Shown here piece by piece: positions 22,801 to 35,181 of a stretch of DNA of 64,000 nt (positions are counted from its first letter, which is position 1; each line of letters starts with the position of its first letter). The notes under the pieces were generated by a model. It had not been told where the DNA came from and did not search any database. It saw only the letters and a program-made list of their open reading frames with translations. Source of the DNA: Medicago truncatula (lineage: Eukaryota > Streptophyta > Magnoliopsida > Fabales > Fabaceae); assembly GCF_003473485.1 (NCBI RefSeq), contig NC_053046.1, forward strand, positions 7,512,001 to 7,576,000, in the 5' to 3' direction. The position numbers and the translations under genes were made by a program.

Positions 22801-25497
22801 AAGAAAACAATGGAATGTCACCTTAGAAGATAAAAGATAGAACCTGATCTTGTAAAGATTCTTAACAGGTTATATGTGTTGGATTCTCGCACGAACAACC
22901 CAGCTAACTTGACTTACTCTTGCTTATCCACTCATTATTTATATATAATTACATGTAGCATTTAAAATACTTCAGAATTGTGACCCATCATATTTCTCTT
23001 ATCTTCAACTTTGTGATTCATTTATGTCTTGTGTCTTCTTCTCTCTTCTCAATTCTGATAACTTGAAGGTTTCATGGATTTTATCATTGTTATACTCAAG
23101 TTGCTTGTATAGAATATTTCAGAGTTCTAACCCACTGTTATTATCTTCAATTTTATTTTATGATTGATGTCTTCTTATTTCTTCTATTAACATGCAAGAT
23201 ATATGAATTGCATCATGGTGATACTTGTTGATTTTTATTTTTGAGAAATTTGTAAATTTGACTGTCTCTGTCTTGGTTGCAGTTGCACCTTCATCCAATT
23301 CATGCAGTTGTGCAGCTCCGGCCATCACGACATTATCTCGATTCTGGGGGCTCAGAAAAGAAAAATGTTGCTACGTCAAATAACCAGGTATTGTGTTAGT
23401 TACTTACAGCTAAGTAGAAAAGACTGCACAGGATATAGCTCAGTTGGTAGAGCTCCACTATTGCAATTGGGTCGTTGCGATTACGGGTAATGATAGTATC
23501 TTGTACCTGAACGGGTGGCTCACTTTTTCTAACTAAAGGGAAAGAGGACCGAAACATGCCACTGAAAGACTCTACTAAGACGTTCCCTTCAACTATTCGT
23601 GTATATCAAATAAAGAATGCAATGTTAAGTTGAAGGGAAATATCCAAATACATGTCCGACCTTCGATTCTCGATTGCTGTGGTACTTTGACCCTTGGCTA
23701 GTTCACTGAACTATATAAGGGACTTAGCCGTAAATATTGCGAAATATATATCACTATTACATATCATAGCGAAGTAATATCTATAGAATTATAGAAATCA
23801 TTCATTTTTTTTTTGGATGAATGAGCTGCAGTTGTAATTTTTGCCGGATAGCACTAATGTCTTGATAATCTTGAAATATTTTTCTACACACCTTTTACAA
23901 CAACAATAACCAAGTCTTACCCACCCACTATCATGGATCAAACGACACCATCTATCATCAATCATGTTGATATGCAAACTGTTGTCCTCTAAATCTTCCT
24001 TAATTTGGTTAAATGTTGTGTTCGACTCGTCCAACGTGTATGATTCTTCATAGAGATTCAAATACAAGTTGTGAAATGTAGTTTAACAAACCCCTTATAT
24101 TCACATGCTGGGTGATTGTACTCCCCCCTCATAAGAATATGAGAAGCCAAAAATGTTCAATTGCTGTTGCATGCTTGTAGGAACATTGCCTTTTCTGTTC
24201 ATATTTTCAATTTAATTATTCAGTCATTAGCATCTTTTTTCCATCTGTGCCATCTCTAATTACATGTTTTGTTATCTCATCATAGGGATAGTTTACAAGC
24301 AGTCTTGTTGAAGGACCACCAAACTCTTTCCTCAGTTTAATTTTGTATTATTTTCTTTCTTACTATTTATCAAGTTTTTGTTTTCTTCAAACCTAATGTG
24401 TGCCGTGATATTATGCCATCGATTGATTTTCGGAGCCGACCCAACCTAGTGGGAAAAGGCATTTGTTGTTGATGTTGTTGTTGCCGTCGTCGATCTGCAA
24501 TCTGTCAACACATGGGCATCCATTTAGCTAATTGATTTTGTTTCTTTGTTGCAGAATAAGCAGACAACGCCGTCAATGGAGCAAAAGAGTGATGGTGCGC
24601 CTTCAATTGAGCAAAAGAGCGACAGTAATCAGGTGTAACAGTTGTTAAAACAATAATCTAATTTAAATATAGCAGTTTTTGGTCATAATGGGGTTATGCT
24701 GTATTTTTAAATGATCATGGTATGCATTATGATTTGTGAACTGGATATAACTATGTCTACTAGTAGTCTTGTTATACCAATATGCATATGGCAGTTTACT
24801 CTCATATTCTGTTGTCATTTTCACTTCAACTAATAATCATGAGAGAATATGAAACCATTTTCTATTACAAATTTTGAAAACAGATTTAGCATTTTAAGAA
24901 ACTATGAAAATGCCAAAACATTGGTTTCAATGTTTCTAAACGTGCATTCTTCCTAACATGCCTTCCATCTTCTCGCAACACGAGTCTTCCATCTCCTTGT
25001 TAGCAAATTAAAATGAACATAAATTTCATAAAATGAAATTGGAAATACTTTAAGAAAGTAAGAGGGAGCTCTGCTGTTTTTACTTTTTATTTTCCCTCCC
25101 TTTTTAATTGGTCTTTTTCTTTATTTGTGCAGTGCTGGGTTCCTCTCGAGTACCATGGTTGCAAGAGTGATATCTCATCTAGATATTTTCAGCAAATGGT
25201 TACACACGAAAGTTCTCCCATAAACTTTGAAATGAGCACGTAAGAATATGCCCTTATATTCTTTTGTCTTTTGTACTCTTCTGTACTCTTCTGTAAATTT
25301 ATTATTCTTGTCAATATTTGAATGGTTCAAGGTATGACTACATTGCTACACTATGTCCTGGAGTGAGCAGCAACACTTTAGCTAAAGGTCCTTCTAAAAG
25401 GTAATGTTTTCCTTTAATAGAAGCGGTCGTCTTTATTTTTTGCCCTTATTTCTAATTAAAAATTTGCCTACTCTCTGTTGTACCACACACACACACA

Positions 25498-25534
<37 letters not shown>

Positions 25535-28500
25535 TTTTGTTGTATTCTTCTCCTTGGTTTTGTCTCGTCAATTATATGTTTTATTTTTCTTACAATGCCA
25601 TATTGATTTTGTTCAGGTATCTTCTATCATTGCCGGTGGAAAAACGTCTTCAGACATTGCTGATTGAGGTTTGTAGCATCATTAGTTTGACCTTGATTTC
25701 TTGTTGTTATTGAGAGAGGATATTTATAGTTAACACTCTGCATCTTGCTTTTTATGCTTGTCTATTGTTGATTGCATCCATTTTTTTTTCTTTTCACTTG
25801 GCATATATTCAATCCCTGATTCAACTATGCCTTGTGTGTGTGTTTCAACTATGCTTGTCTATTGTGTTTTAACTGTGCCAATGTTCTCCGTTCACACGAT
25901 ATCAAGAACTGAAGTTTCTGCTTTCTGTTCAAAAGGCATTTGCATTTTGTAAAGCTGATACTAGGTTTGTGGGCAACATGTCATTGCTATTTTTTTATTT
26001 TTTAACAATTTATGTTTTAGAATATGATTCTGTTGGTAATAGTTTTCCTTTTAAATTAATTATTTAAGTTTTTTTTTTTTGGTTTTCTTGTCTCTTTCCA
26101 AGTATAATTGAAATATCAAGAGGGAGGGAGAGTTCTTATTTTGGTATCTTTTACAAGTTTAATTTTCATACATTTTTTATGTGTGTGACTTTAAGAGTGG
26201 TTATGATGAAAGTCAAACATTTTTTATGATCTAACAGTTATGATTGATTGACAGTGTAAAGACTCTTCACACTACAATATATATATGAATTAAATTCATT
26301 TTGTAATACCCTCAAGATCGAATAGAGTAACATTCCATCTATTTTGTATTTTTTTAATGTATCTAATAACAGAACACTCTATGATAGGGCCCTCCACTTC
26401 ACCGTTTTAGTGCTATCAAGCACTTTGCTCCTGAATGCTCTGATGACGAACTGCTGAGTGTTCTGGAGAAGCAAGCACAATTGCTGCGGGGTTACTGGGT
26501 TCCAAGAAGTAGCTTGCTGTTTCCTACAGGCGGTATAGAAAGTCTGGCAAGAAATTATATCCTTGTAAGGTTTCACAAGAGTTTGACAGTTAAGTCTGAT
26601 GAGCTGAGAAGGCTCGGTGGCGGTGAACTTGGTAATCGCATGAAACACTTTGTGATGCAATTTGCTTTGGAAAAGTTTGATCTAAAATCCAAAGAAAATT
26701 ATTGGAAGTTCAAAGAGCTTCCTGACGAGTCCTTCATAAAAGAATTTCCAATTGTTGTTAAAAAACAAGAAGAAATTTTTAAGATCTTGGAAAATGAGGT
26801 AAATAGTATTATCGGTACTCTTGGAGGAAAAAGAAAACTTAAAAGTGCTATAACAAACAGTGGTGTCAACAATGCTCTTTTTACATCAACAAATTCTGAT
26901 CCACGGGCAACAAGTTTGGGTGAAGATCCTCCTAGGAGCATGACCATGTCAAGTGAAACTCGTCATGCTCTGCCAATTGCCCTCAAGAAGCTTTTTCAAA
27001 CTCACAAAGTTTGCAGGTACGTTTTCCCATTTATAAATGATAAAATTAAGCATCTTTAGATATTCCTTTAACTGTACAACTTCCTAGATTGACTGTTATT
27101 ACTCCTAGAGTATACAACTTCCTAGGCTAGTGCTTACTTATTAAGCTTTCAATGCTTTTATTGTAAAACCGTTATAAATACAAGGTGTGCAATCTCATTA
27201 TTTACACAAAGTTTATACACCTTAGTTATTTTTGGAAGCCCAACATTTGTAGGTTAGTCCATAGTGCACTTCAACTCTCTCATGTTTCAATAGCTATGCT
27301 TTGTATTGGTCAATATGTCTAGTGGGATGTGTATTTGTTGACTGATAAACAATGATGGGTATGAAAATTGGCGTTGCTTGGTGGGCGCACACCTATGAGT
27401 CCTCTTTCCCCAATTCTTGTGTTTTGAAAGATCGTGCCGCTTTCGAGGGAACCTATCCAAGGTTGTCAAACTCGAGAGTCTAGGTAAACTCGTGTAGGCT
27501 CTTTAAACTTGCAAGTGATTACCTAATATTAAAATAACATATATAGATAATATAATACCATTAAAATAATAGTAATTTAACATTTCATTTCTATAATAAA
27601 GCAAAAATAATTTTAAATAGATATATATTTATGATAGACCAAAAAGAAATGGTGAAATAAAACAAATGAAATGCTAGAAAAACAACAAACTCATATGGAG
27701 GCATGTTAGTTGTCCCTCACAACAACACTACAAACGTAAATTTACTTTCTAAAACCAATAGTTATTGAAACACAAATAATTAAATTAAATATTGGCTAAT
27801 ATTTACCAAAATTTTATGTTTTAATACCAAACTAATGTAGAATCGTAAACTTGTTAACCACTAGTAAAACCGATAGCTCACCAATTTTATCAAGTTTTTT
27901 TGAACTCATAAGAGTTCACTATGTGAGTTGACTCATTTCATGGCTTAACATCATAAACTTATAAGAGTTCAAAAGTTAACTCGAGAGTTTAACATCCTTG
28001 AACCCATCCGTTATTCCTTAACTTCTGTTTTTGCTGAAACAAGCTTGGCCCACGATACTAGAAATTTATTATTTTAGTTCCCATCTTGCCTATCATATCT
28101 CATTATTTTAGTTCCCATCTTGCCCATGGGTTCAAGCAGCCTCTTTCTTCCTTGATTCTCTCACTGGCGCTGCAGCGCCCATGGGTTGCATTATGGCACA
28201 GGCCCAATTGGAGTGTCAAGTGTGGCATAGTTTGCGTTCATAGTGCGGAGGCCCATGATCCAAAAGTTCGAACCAATGGACTCAAACTCTCCACTCATAA
28301 ACCCCTTTTCTTAATCCCTCCTGTGTGGGGCTTCTTCAATTTCCAACAAGCAAATATCATTGTTTGACGTGGAAAGCTCGGCTGACCTGTCAAAAACCCA
28401 TACTGTGACCCTGTTGAAATTTGAGGTGTGAAGAGTTTGTCTCAAGAGAGAGAGAATTTAACGAGGGACTTCATGTGGTCATGTGAGGGAGATCTGAAGA

Positions 28501-30081
28501 GATCGGCAGAATAGGGCTTTTTTGGATTGAGTCTAGTTTAGTTGGATTGGGATGAGTGGGAATGCCAATCCTTGGACATTTATCTCAGGGTTATGCATTT
28601 TCCGACCAATTTGTAACTCTTGGGCTGGGTAACGACAATCACATAAGGGGAAAATCTCTACTAGCTGTTTTAAATTTAATTTGGCTTTGCAGAAGTTCTA
28701 TATTTTTTATTTTCTTGTTTGGCTGGCTGTTGTCTCATGTAGCTTTTATTTATATATCTGCAGCTTCCAATTGATATGCCAAGAATTGCGTGGATTGGCA
28801 CTTGCCCAAACTATGCTCCCAAAGGGAGGTTCTAAAATGTCTGTCGATGCAGCTAATAGTCTTGATGTTCCACAAGACGAGCTGAAGGCTATCTTGGGTG
28901 AAGTTGCATGTGATATCCATGGTTGTTATGTGTTAAAATCAGCACAAAATGATCCATTCAGGTTCTCCCTCCCTCCCTCCCTCCCTCCCTTTCAAAGAGT
29001 TTTCAGAAAAGTAACACATTCCATTTGTTTACAACACTTGTGATGATATTGTTCCTTGCAGAGATGTTGTAATTGATATGCTTCGTGGAAGTGGACCCAA
29101 TGGGAAGCTAAAGAAGGCTGAGATACTTGAAGCTGCAAGGAGAAAACTCGGTAGGGATGTCCCCAACAATGAATATATCAAGGTTAGTTTTCTTCTAGTT
29201 TAACAAGATTCTTTTATTAAGGCATCTTGACACTGTTGAAGTCATAGGATATTAACATTTTGTGGTCTCAATGGTTTTATACTAGGGACATATGACTTCC
29301 CATCGAATGTTCTGTTTAACAAATTCCTCATTAGACTAATAGCTCATATAATAACATTCTCTTATGCTGAATATCTGCTCAATTATTTCTTTAGTATGCG
29401 CTGTTGATAAAGTTGAATTTAATATTTCAGCAGCCAAAACAGGAGAAATAAAACTATGTATTGAGTAGCATGATTATAACGTTATAGGCTTTTCATCGCT
29501 TCACTGGCATGTATAAAACTAACAAGTTTTATCCATGTATGTGTATTATAACGTGTTTGTAAACGGCTTCTCTAGTTCGCTTTGGCTGGTGGTGACTAGG
29601 TGTGTGAAGTTTTTTTCTTTATGGCTTATTCGTTAACATTGAAAGATTGTGTACTCGAACATGGAAATGATGTTAGGAAAGTATAGGTACATATGACGGT
29701 GCACAACCAAAACGGTTCAACTAAATTAAATAACCAATAGTAGCCAAAACGGTTTAACTAAATTAAACAAAAACAACCAAAAGTAGCAGTTGCTTCATGA
29801 ATTGATCAATTGCTAAAGTAAAATTGAATGAATGTTGCCCTGCAAAGCCATATAAAGTGAAATGTCCGATAAATGATTTTAACACAGTAAGCACAAATAA
29901 ATGTTTCAAAATCATTCGTCAGTTGTATCATTTTTCTCCCTCGTGTCAAGAAATATTGCTTATCATGCTAATATTTGTTTTGCTTTTCTTGTTCTGAACA
30001 AATTTTCAGGCCGTGAGTGAGTTATGTGTCTCAAAAGGTTCTTTCTGGGTCTTGAAAAGCGGGGATGGAAGTAAGCAATGA
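19815..30081 (+). CDS. RPC5: DNA-directed RNA polymerase III subunit RPC5 (Sin-like)
   Basis: Thirteen coding exons join in frame to 683 residues: 19815-20189, 20793-20861, 20943-21050, 22297-22365, 23283-23387, 24555-24632, 25133-25239, 25332-25400, 25617-25668, 26388-27016, 28764-28961, 29062-29182 and 30010-30081. A 5'UTR intron is likely at 19698-19781. The N-terminal 125 residues are acidic and proline-rich (MDFDDLDAPVKPRVSRFAP...). LYVMQYPLRPSWRPY and LHLHPIHAVVQLRPS are hallmarks of the RPC5/POLR3E (Sin) domain; the Arabidopsis relative is the SIN-like protein At5g49530. In yeast and human the counterpart (Rpc37/RPC5) pairs with RPC4 as a TFIIF-like module of nuclear Pol III acting in initiation and termination. 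The C-terminal exons (KKAEILEAARRKLGR...) look like a winged-helix region. The exon 11 donor (CAG|GTTCTC) is weak and abuts a CCCT repeat. Confidence 0.93.
20252..20705. repeat. Minisatellite in RPC5 intron 1 (about 80-bp unit)
   Basis: Six imperfect copies of a unit beginning GTAGTAATTTGAGAAAATGA start near 20252, 20310, 20389, 20467, 20550 and 20632. Each ends with GGACAC-rich stretches. The first and last copies are shorter. The repeat fills most of the intron. Confidence 0.88.
23431..23580 (+). pseudogene. Plastid-derived trnA-UGC fragment (NUPT) in RPC5 intron 5
   Basis: GGATATAGCTCAGTTGGTAG, a mutated anticodon arm reading TTGCAA, and then TTGGGTCGTTGCGATTACGG match, from memory, the 5' exon and intron start of plastid trnA(UGC) in the rrn16-rrn23 spacer. 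Intron sequence TAATGATAGTATCTTGTACC and CCGAAACATGCCACTGAAAG follow, with about 23 bases missing in between. The 3' tRNA half is absent, so it cannot make a tRNA. A mitochondrial relay copy is also possible. Confidence 0.8.
25486..25533. repeat. Compound CA/CT microsatellite in RPC5 intron 8
   Basis: (CA)n directly followed by (CT)n within the intron between the exons ending 25400 and starting 25617. It enlarges the pyrimidine-rich region upstream of the exon 9 acceptor. Confidence 0.9.
27458..28000. mobile_element. hAT-type MITE in RPC5 intron 10 (543 bp)
   Basis: Ends CAAGGTTGTCAAACTC and GAGTTTAACATCCTTG are inverted with two mismatches. The flanks AACCTATC (27450-27457) and AACCCATC (28001-28008) form an 8-bp target duplication with one change. 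The CA(A/G)GG start and 8-bp duplication fit the hAT superfamily. No transposase is present. Confidence 0.8.
28966..28990. repeat. CCCT microsatellite next to RPC5 exon 11 donor
   Basis: About six CTCC/CCCT units begin within five bases of the exon 11 splice donor at 28962. Confidence 0.9.
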
Positions 30082-33076
30082 TACAAAGGCCAACTGATTG
30101 CTTCTGCAGAACTTTCATTATCCTACTAACAAAATTTTGTGGGTGTTCTAAATTTTTGTTGGATTGTCTCATTTTGTTTGATAAGGAAATTTTCTTAGCC
30201 TTTGGTGTGATTTTTTTTATTTTTTTATTTTTTATATAATTTTTAAAGAGTTATTTTTTTATTTTTTTAGAAAAAATTTAAGTTTTTCCAAACACGTACT
30301 GTCCCGCATAAAACGCAAGGGTGTCCTTTGTTATCTACTCTTTCAACAAAAACAAACCTTGTTAACATCTGATCGAAATCATATATGCTTATTAAAAAAT
30401 GTGAACAGTGTATCTTTTTCTTTCATTGTGTATAGTGAAGTTCCTTTAAGACAAATTACGGAGGACGCCAAATTCCACCAAGGAACGTTGGCAATTGCAA
30501 CGAGTTTGTTTCGTTTTGAGAAGAAATTTAATATTGATCAATTAACAAGAGTGTGTATATATATTGTGGAAACATTGTGGTGTCAATTGGTCTATGCAGC
30601 TAACTTTATTTAGTAGGCTAAAGTTTGGTCGTTGTAATTATCATTGTCATGTGATTTTATTCTATTGGATTGTTCAAACTAAGCGTACTATTTGTGTGAT
30701 TTGGTCTTGTAAAATTTATGTAAGAAATAAAATAAAATTTAATTGATTTATATTAAACTTCAATATTTACACACATATTAAATTTTATTTTAGTATAATA
30801 AAAAAATTATTTTATTTTGCTATTTACACATGCTCAAATAAACACATTCAGGATGGATAAATGTCTATAAGCATAATTCAATTGATAGGGGCATCATTCC
30901 AGGGGTTGGAATTGGAATTGCGGATTCTTCACTTATTCACTTTAAAAAATTGACCAAAAGAATATGGTTGTACCGTCATATCAATATTTCACATCTATTT
31001 TTTTGTTAATATCATCTAAACACACTTTATGATATGATTTTTACAAGACCAAATTACATTGAATAATGAGTAAAATTACATGCAATGTTAGTTTAAAAAG
31101 TTTTACACTATCAGTCCATCATAACCAATCATATGTATAATTTTAAAAGTGGTTAAGCTAAAAATCAAATGTTTTTATTGAGCTAACAATGTAAAATATC
31201 TTTACTCATATGAATTAAAATTAAGGGTGTGTTTGGTTTGCAAAACAGGAAGTATTGGACAGAACAGTACAAGATAGAACAGTACAACACAAGGCAGAAC
31301 AGCACAGGACAAATTTTTTATGACATTGAGTAATTTTTTTGTTTTATACGATTTTTGAGGGACAAAATGCTATTTTGGTATTTTAGACAACTTGTACGTG
31401 GGACAAAAAGTTGTGATGTGGTTTGGTGAGGGACAAAAATATGAGTTTTTGTCCTGTCCCTTGCCTCCAGTTTGTCCTGTACCTGAAACAGTTTTACAAA
31501 TCAAACACTGGACAACTAGAATTGTTCTGTCCTATCCTTCATTTTTTAGCAAATCAAACACATATTATTATATGTCATGTTTGATTGTTGCAACTCTGGC
31601 AGCCTTCCCACTCTTCATTGTTGTATGCATGCGTGGCACCCTGGTTCTTCCGTGGCACCCTGGTTCTTCCATGATGACGGATATGAGGGAACAGTGGTTT
31701 GACTTGTGTGGTACAGTGGCTTTTGTTTGTTGTTAGAAAATAAAGTATAACTAGATGTGGGCATATATGCAATATATCAATTAGCTGAAGTTGTTCAAAA
31801 TTACATTACCAAAATTGCATTACCAAGAAGAATAGTTTATATGCAACTTAAAAGAACAATGAGAAAGTCATTTTTCAACCACACAGACATGATTCCAGAC
31901 AAAACCAAGAAGAATAAAATTATTTTAAATCAATTAATAACTGATCAAGCAAAAGGATATCAACCTTACACATGAGAAGGTATTTGCAATTTTGCATAGA
32001 TATAGAGAATTAGAGGTAGATATAACACCAACTACTACTAATAGTGTATTCAAGATAGAGGAAATTAATTTCTTGTCTTAAGGGCCAAGGTTTTCTTACA
32101 ATGTGTCATGATTCAAGAAACTAGAAATTAATTACTTGTTTTTTTGTTGTTAATTACTACATCTTAATCTTAATTACATGTACTTTTGGCATCTGTAGTC
32201 AGCATGCTTTAGTTGATTTGCTGAACTTGAGATCCCTTGACTTTGTTTTTTTAGAATTGAAAGTGTTGAACTTGTTCACAGCAGAGTAAATCCATCATCC
32301 TGACCTTTTGTACCAAAGTTCGCAACAAAACGTATATATCTATCATTTTATGAGTTTCTTGGAAAAAAATCTACGAATTTGCTAACACTTTTATTTTCAT
32401 TGATAAATTCCCAAAAGTCCATATTAAACAGTTTGATTTCATCTTAGTTGGCATTACATGAAATTAATTAAGCTTCCATGTTCATTATATATATACTAAA
32501 TTACAGTTGCGATTATGGCATTATTCCGCGGACTTTTATATTCTCTTGATAAAATGCAGAAAAATTAATGCAGTGATGCGGCCAATATTAAAAAAATACT
32601 GTTGCAAAAACCTCTATAATTGTTATGTTGCGTGGTTGTGGAGAGCAATTTGAAACAATAGTTATAACTTATAAGATATTTGTTCCCAACAGTTATAAGA
32701 TATTGCATGGACACAATAGCTGATATTGGTGGAAGCAAAACTCAGTTCCTCTTATCTGAATTAAGGGGTGATCTTCAGCATATTTAGGGCAGTGTTTGTA
32801 GCTTTGAAGTAATATTGTCTGAATTGGTTGGGAAGAGTCATAAGTTATCAAGTGTTACCTGATTGTGAACATAGCCTTCAACTTCTGAGATATGATTGAT
32901 TGCATAGTTTGCGAAATTATGTGTGTGTGGCCTCATAGTTTGTATGATTGATTTTAATTTGAGATATGATATTTATTTACCATTTTGATACTGGAGGCAT
33001 CACGTTAAAAATTTAAGGGAAACGAAACTTAGCAGCAGATAAACGGAAGTGGTGTGTAAGGTGGTGCTGCATAAAA
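30082..33076. other. Intergenic region between RPC5 and U2
   Basis: Apart from the MITE at 31225-31563 and a 19-bp tandem duplication near 31632-31670, I see only AT-rich DNA and no supportable gene. Confidence 0.55.
31225..31563. mobile_element. Tourist-like MITE (about 340 bp)
   Basis: The left end TAA|GGGTGTGTTTGGTTTGC is mirrored by GCAAATCAAACACA at the right. GGACA / TGTCC strings are inverted across the middle. The right target duplication is degraded. Ends match other GGGTGTGTTTGG elements at 37854 and 52318. Confidence 0.6.
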
Positions 33077-33087
33077 GTCCCACATCG
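33077..33087 (+). promoter_or_regulatory. Upstream sequence element (USE) of U2
   Basis: GTCCCACATCG matches the plant snRNA USE consensus RTCCCACATCG exactly. Its centre is about 42 bp from the TATA centre, roughly four helical turns, the spacing of Pol II-type rather than Pol III-type plant snRNA genes. Confidence 0.93.
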
Positions 33088-33120
33088 GGTAATGAAGAAA
33101 AGAACTGAGTAGACAGTGGA

Positions 33121-33128
33121 TATAAAAG
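33121..33128 (+). promoter_or_regulatory. TATA box of U2
   Basis: TATAAAAG lies about 30 bp upstream of the U2 5' end and downstream of the USE. Confidence 0.92.
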
Positions 33129-33152
33129 CAATGCAAGGTGTTGTTTCAAGTC

Positions 33153-33348
33153 ATACCTTTCTCGGCCTTTTGGCTAAGATCAAGTGTAGTATCTGTTCTT
33201 ATCAGTTTAATATCTGATATGTGATCCAATGGATCACACGATATTAAATTACTTTTTTGAGGGGGAGAGGCCGCCTTAGTAGCTTGCTGCTGGGTTTCTC
33301 ATGTGTCGTCCATGCGTTGCACTATTGCATGGGCTAGGCGCACCCCAC
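33153..33348 (+). ncRNA. U2: U2 spliceosomal snRNA
   Basis: Begins ATACCTTTCTCGGCCTTTTG, the conserved U2 5' end. Contains the branch-point recognition sequence GTGTAGTATCTG, then ATCAGTTTAATATCTGATA. Stem-loop IIa-type hairpin GTGATCCAATGGATCAC has a perfect stem. The Sm-site-like ACTTTTTTGAG precedes the 3' hairpins, which end with TGCGTTGCACTATTGCATGG. Length about 196 nt is as expected for plant U2. USE, TATA and a 3' box are all present at correct positions, so it looks like a functional gene and not one of the many U2 pseudogenes. The 3' end is placed to within a few bases. U2 pairs with the intron branch point in the nucleus. Confidence 0.96.
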
Positions 33349-33355
33349 CAATTTT

Positions 33356-33362
33356 AGTTTAA
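33356..33362 (+). terminator. snRNA 3' box
   Basis: AGTTTAA, preceded by CA and a short A/T stretch, fits the plant snRNA 3'-end signal CA(N)3-10AGTNNAA just after the U2 body. Confidence 0.8.
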
Positions 33363-33899
33363 TTTTTTTTTTTTAATTCTAGTTGAATTGTGTTGGCTTT
33401 GTTTATCTGAATCTGATGAGTACAGATTCTGATACAAAGTCTGAGTGCAGTGGAATACAGAACAGAGAGAGAACAATTTATACCGGTTACTTTCACAATA
33501 CATGGTATAAAGAGTTGGGTTTGTAGCATATGTATATGCTAATATTTTTATAACAAATTAATTAAAAAGAATATAAAGGGTTAAAGTATAGGGCTGAATG
33601 ATTTAACTTCTACATTTCCACTATAATGTTACACAAGTGGAATCCATTTAGAAGGTGATACAATCGGTATTGAAAAATAATTTGTTAGTGAGTGATATAA
33701 TTTAAGATGTAAAACATGTTCTGTTGTTCGAATTTTGAATTTGAAATATATATAAAGGTTATATACAAATTAATAGAATGACAAAATCACTTTTGCAAAA
33801 AAAAAAAAGAATGACAAAATCACTTGATATAATTCAAAATCGAATTTTTTTTGTTTATTCACAAATTCTAGAGTGTAAATTTTCCACCTTTAGAATTTT
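33363..33899. other. Intergenic region between U2 and LINE
   Basis: AT-rich; a short A-rich 27-bp duplication (AGAATGACAAAATCACTT twice near 33775-33822). No gene seen. AGAATTTT at 33892-33899 is the likely left target duplication of the LINE. Confidence 0.5.
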
Positions 33900-33911
33900 T
33901 TCTATAAAATC

Positions 33912-35181
33912 ATGTGGAATGGAGAGAAAACAGATTCTTTCACCCCTATTAGTGGTATACGACAAGGAGACCCTCTTTCTCCTTATTTGTTTGTCATATG
34001 CATGGAAAAACTTTCTCACATTATAGCCGATCAAGTTGAAGCAAATTACTGGAAACCCATGCGTGCTGGCAGGAATGGTCCCCAAATCTCTCATCTTCTA
34101 TTTGCGGATGATCTTCTCCTTTTTGCAGAGGCCTCGATTGAGCAGGCTTATTGTGTTATGCACTGTCTTGATATGTTTTGTCAAGCGTCTGGTAAAAAAC
34201 TTAACAATCAGAAAACTCAGATATTCTTCTCCAAGAATGTTGATAATCTTCGAGATGATATTCTACATCATACCGGCTTCTCTCATGTTAATAGTTTGGG
34301 AAAGTATCTAGGGGCAAATATTTCATCGAGAAGAGCTAATAGAGGTCATTTCAACCATATTATACAGAAAATCCAAACTAGATTGAGTGGTTGGAAGCAA
34401 CAGTGTTTGAGTTTAGCCGATAGAGTCACTCTTTCTAAATTTGTGCTCAGCTCTATTCCGTATTATCATATGCAGTATGCAAAGATTCCCAAATCTATTT
34501 ATAATGAGATCGAAAAAATCCAGAGGGGTTTTATTTGGGGAGATGCTGAACAAGGACGCAAGGCCCACCTTGTTGGTTGGGATATGTGTTATCAAGAAAA
34601 AGTTTATGGTGGATTAGGATTTAAGAAGCTCCACATCATGAATGAGACTTTTCTCATGAAGATGTTATGAAATCTTATTCAAAAACCAAATGATCTTTGG
34701 TGCAAGGTACTCCTGAGTAAATATGGGAGAAACACTGATCTCAATTTATCGTGGAACTCTCAACCTTATGATTCTCCGCTTTGGAAAGCTCTTTCAGGAT
34801 TATGGAACGACTTTCAACGTCATGTGGTGAAACAAATTGGAGAAGGAAGACATACCAATTTTTGGTTGGACAAATGGGTTCCAAATATTGGGAAACTCTT
34901 CTCGTCAGCTTCTCAAAATTACATTGACACCACCCTTTCTGTCATAGATGCTTTGGACCCGGATGGTGATTGGGATGTGGGATTTCTGCGAAAGAATCTA
35001 CCAAATGCCATTGTAAATCAAGTTCTTGCCCTCCCTTCCCCCACTGATGTTGATGGTCCTGATATTATTGGATGGGGAGGAACTAGTACATACCATTTTA
35101 CCGTTAAAAATGCTTATAACATGCAACATGTTGACCCTCATGTTGTTGATGGTGATTGGAAGACTTTATGGGGTTGGAAAG
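33912..35181 (+). pseudogene. LINE reverse transcriptase fragment
   Basis: Codes for the palm, thumb and downstream part of a plant L1-like RT, interrupted by the stop at 34668-34670 but continuing in the same frame (NLIQKPNDLWCKVLLSKYG...). The upstream endonuclease and ORF1 are missing through 5' truncation. Coding is cut at the solo LTR. Confidence 0.88.
35177..35181. repeat. Target-site duplication of solo LTR (GAAAG)
   Basis: GAAAG precedes the LTR and recurs at 38354-38358. Removing the LTR and one copy restores the LINE reading frame across WGWK. Confidence 0.93.

Noticed and set aside
23431..23480. Possible nuclear tRNA gene (A-box GGATATAGCTCAGTTGG)
   Set aside because: No 3' half or B box; the following sequence matches the plastid trnA intron, so it is an organellar fragment.
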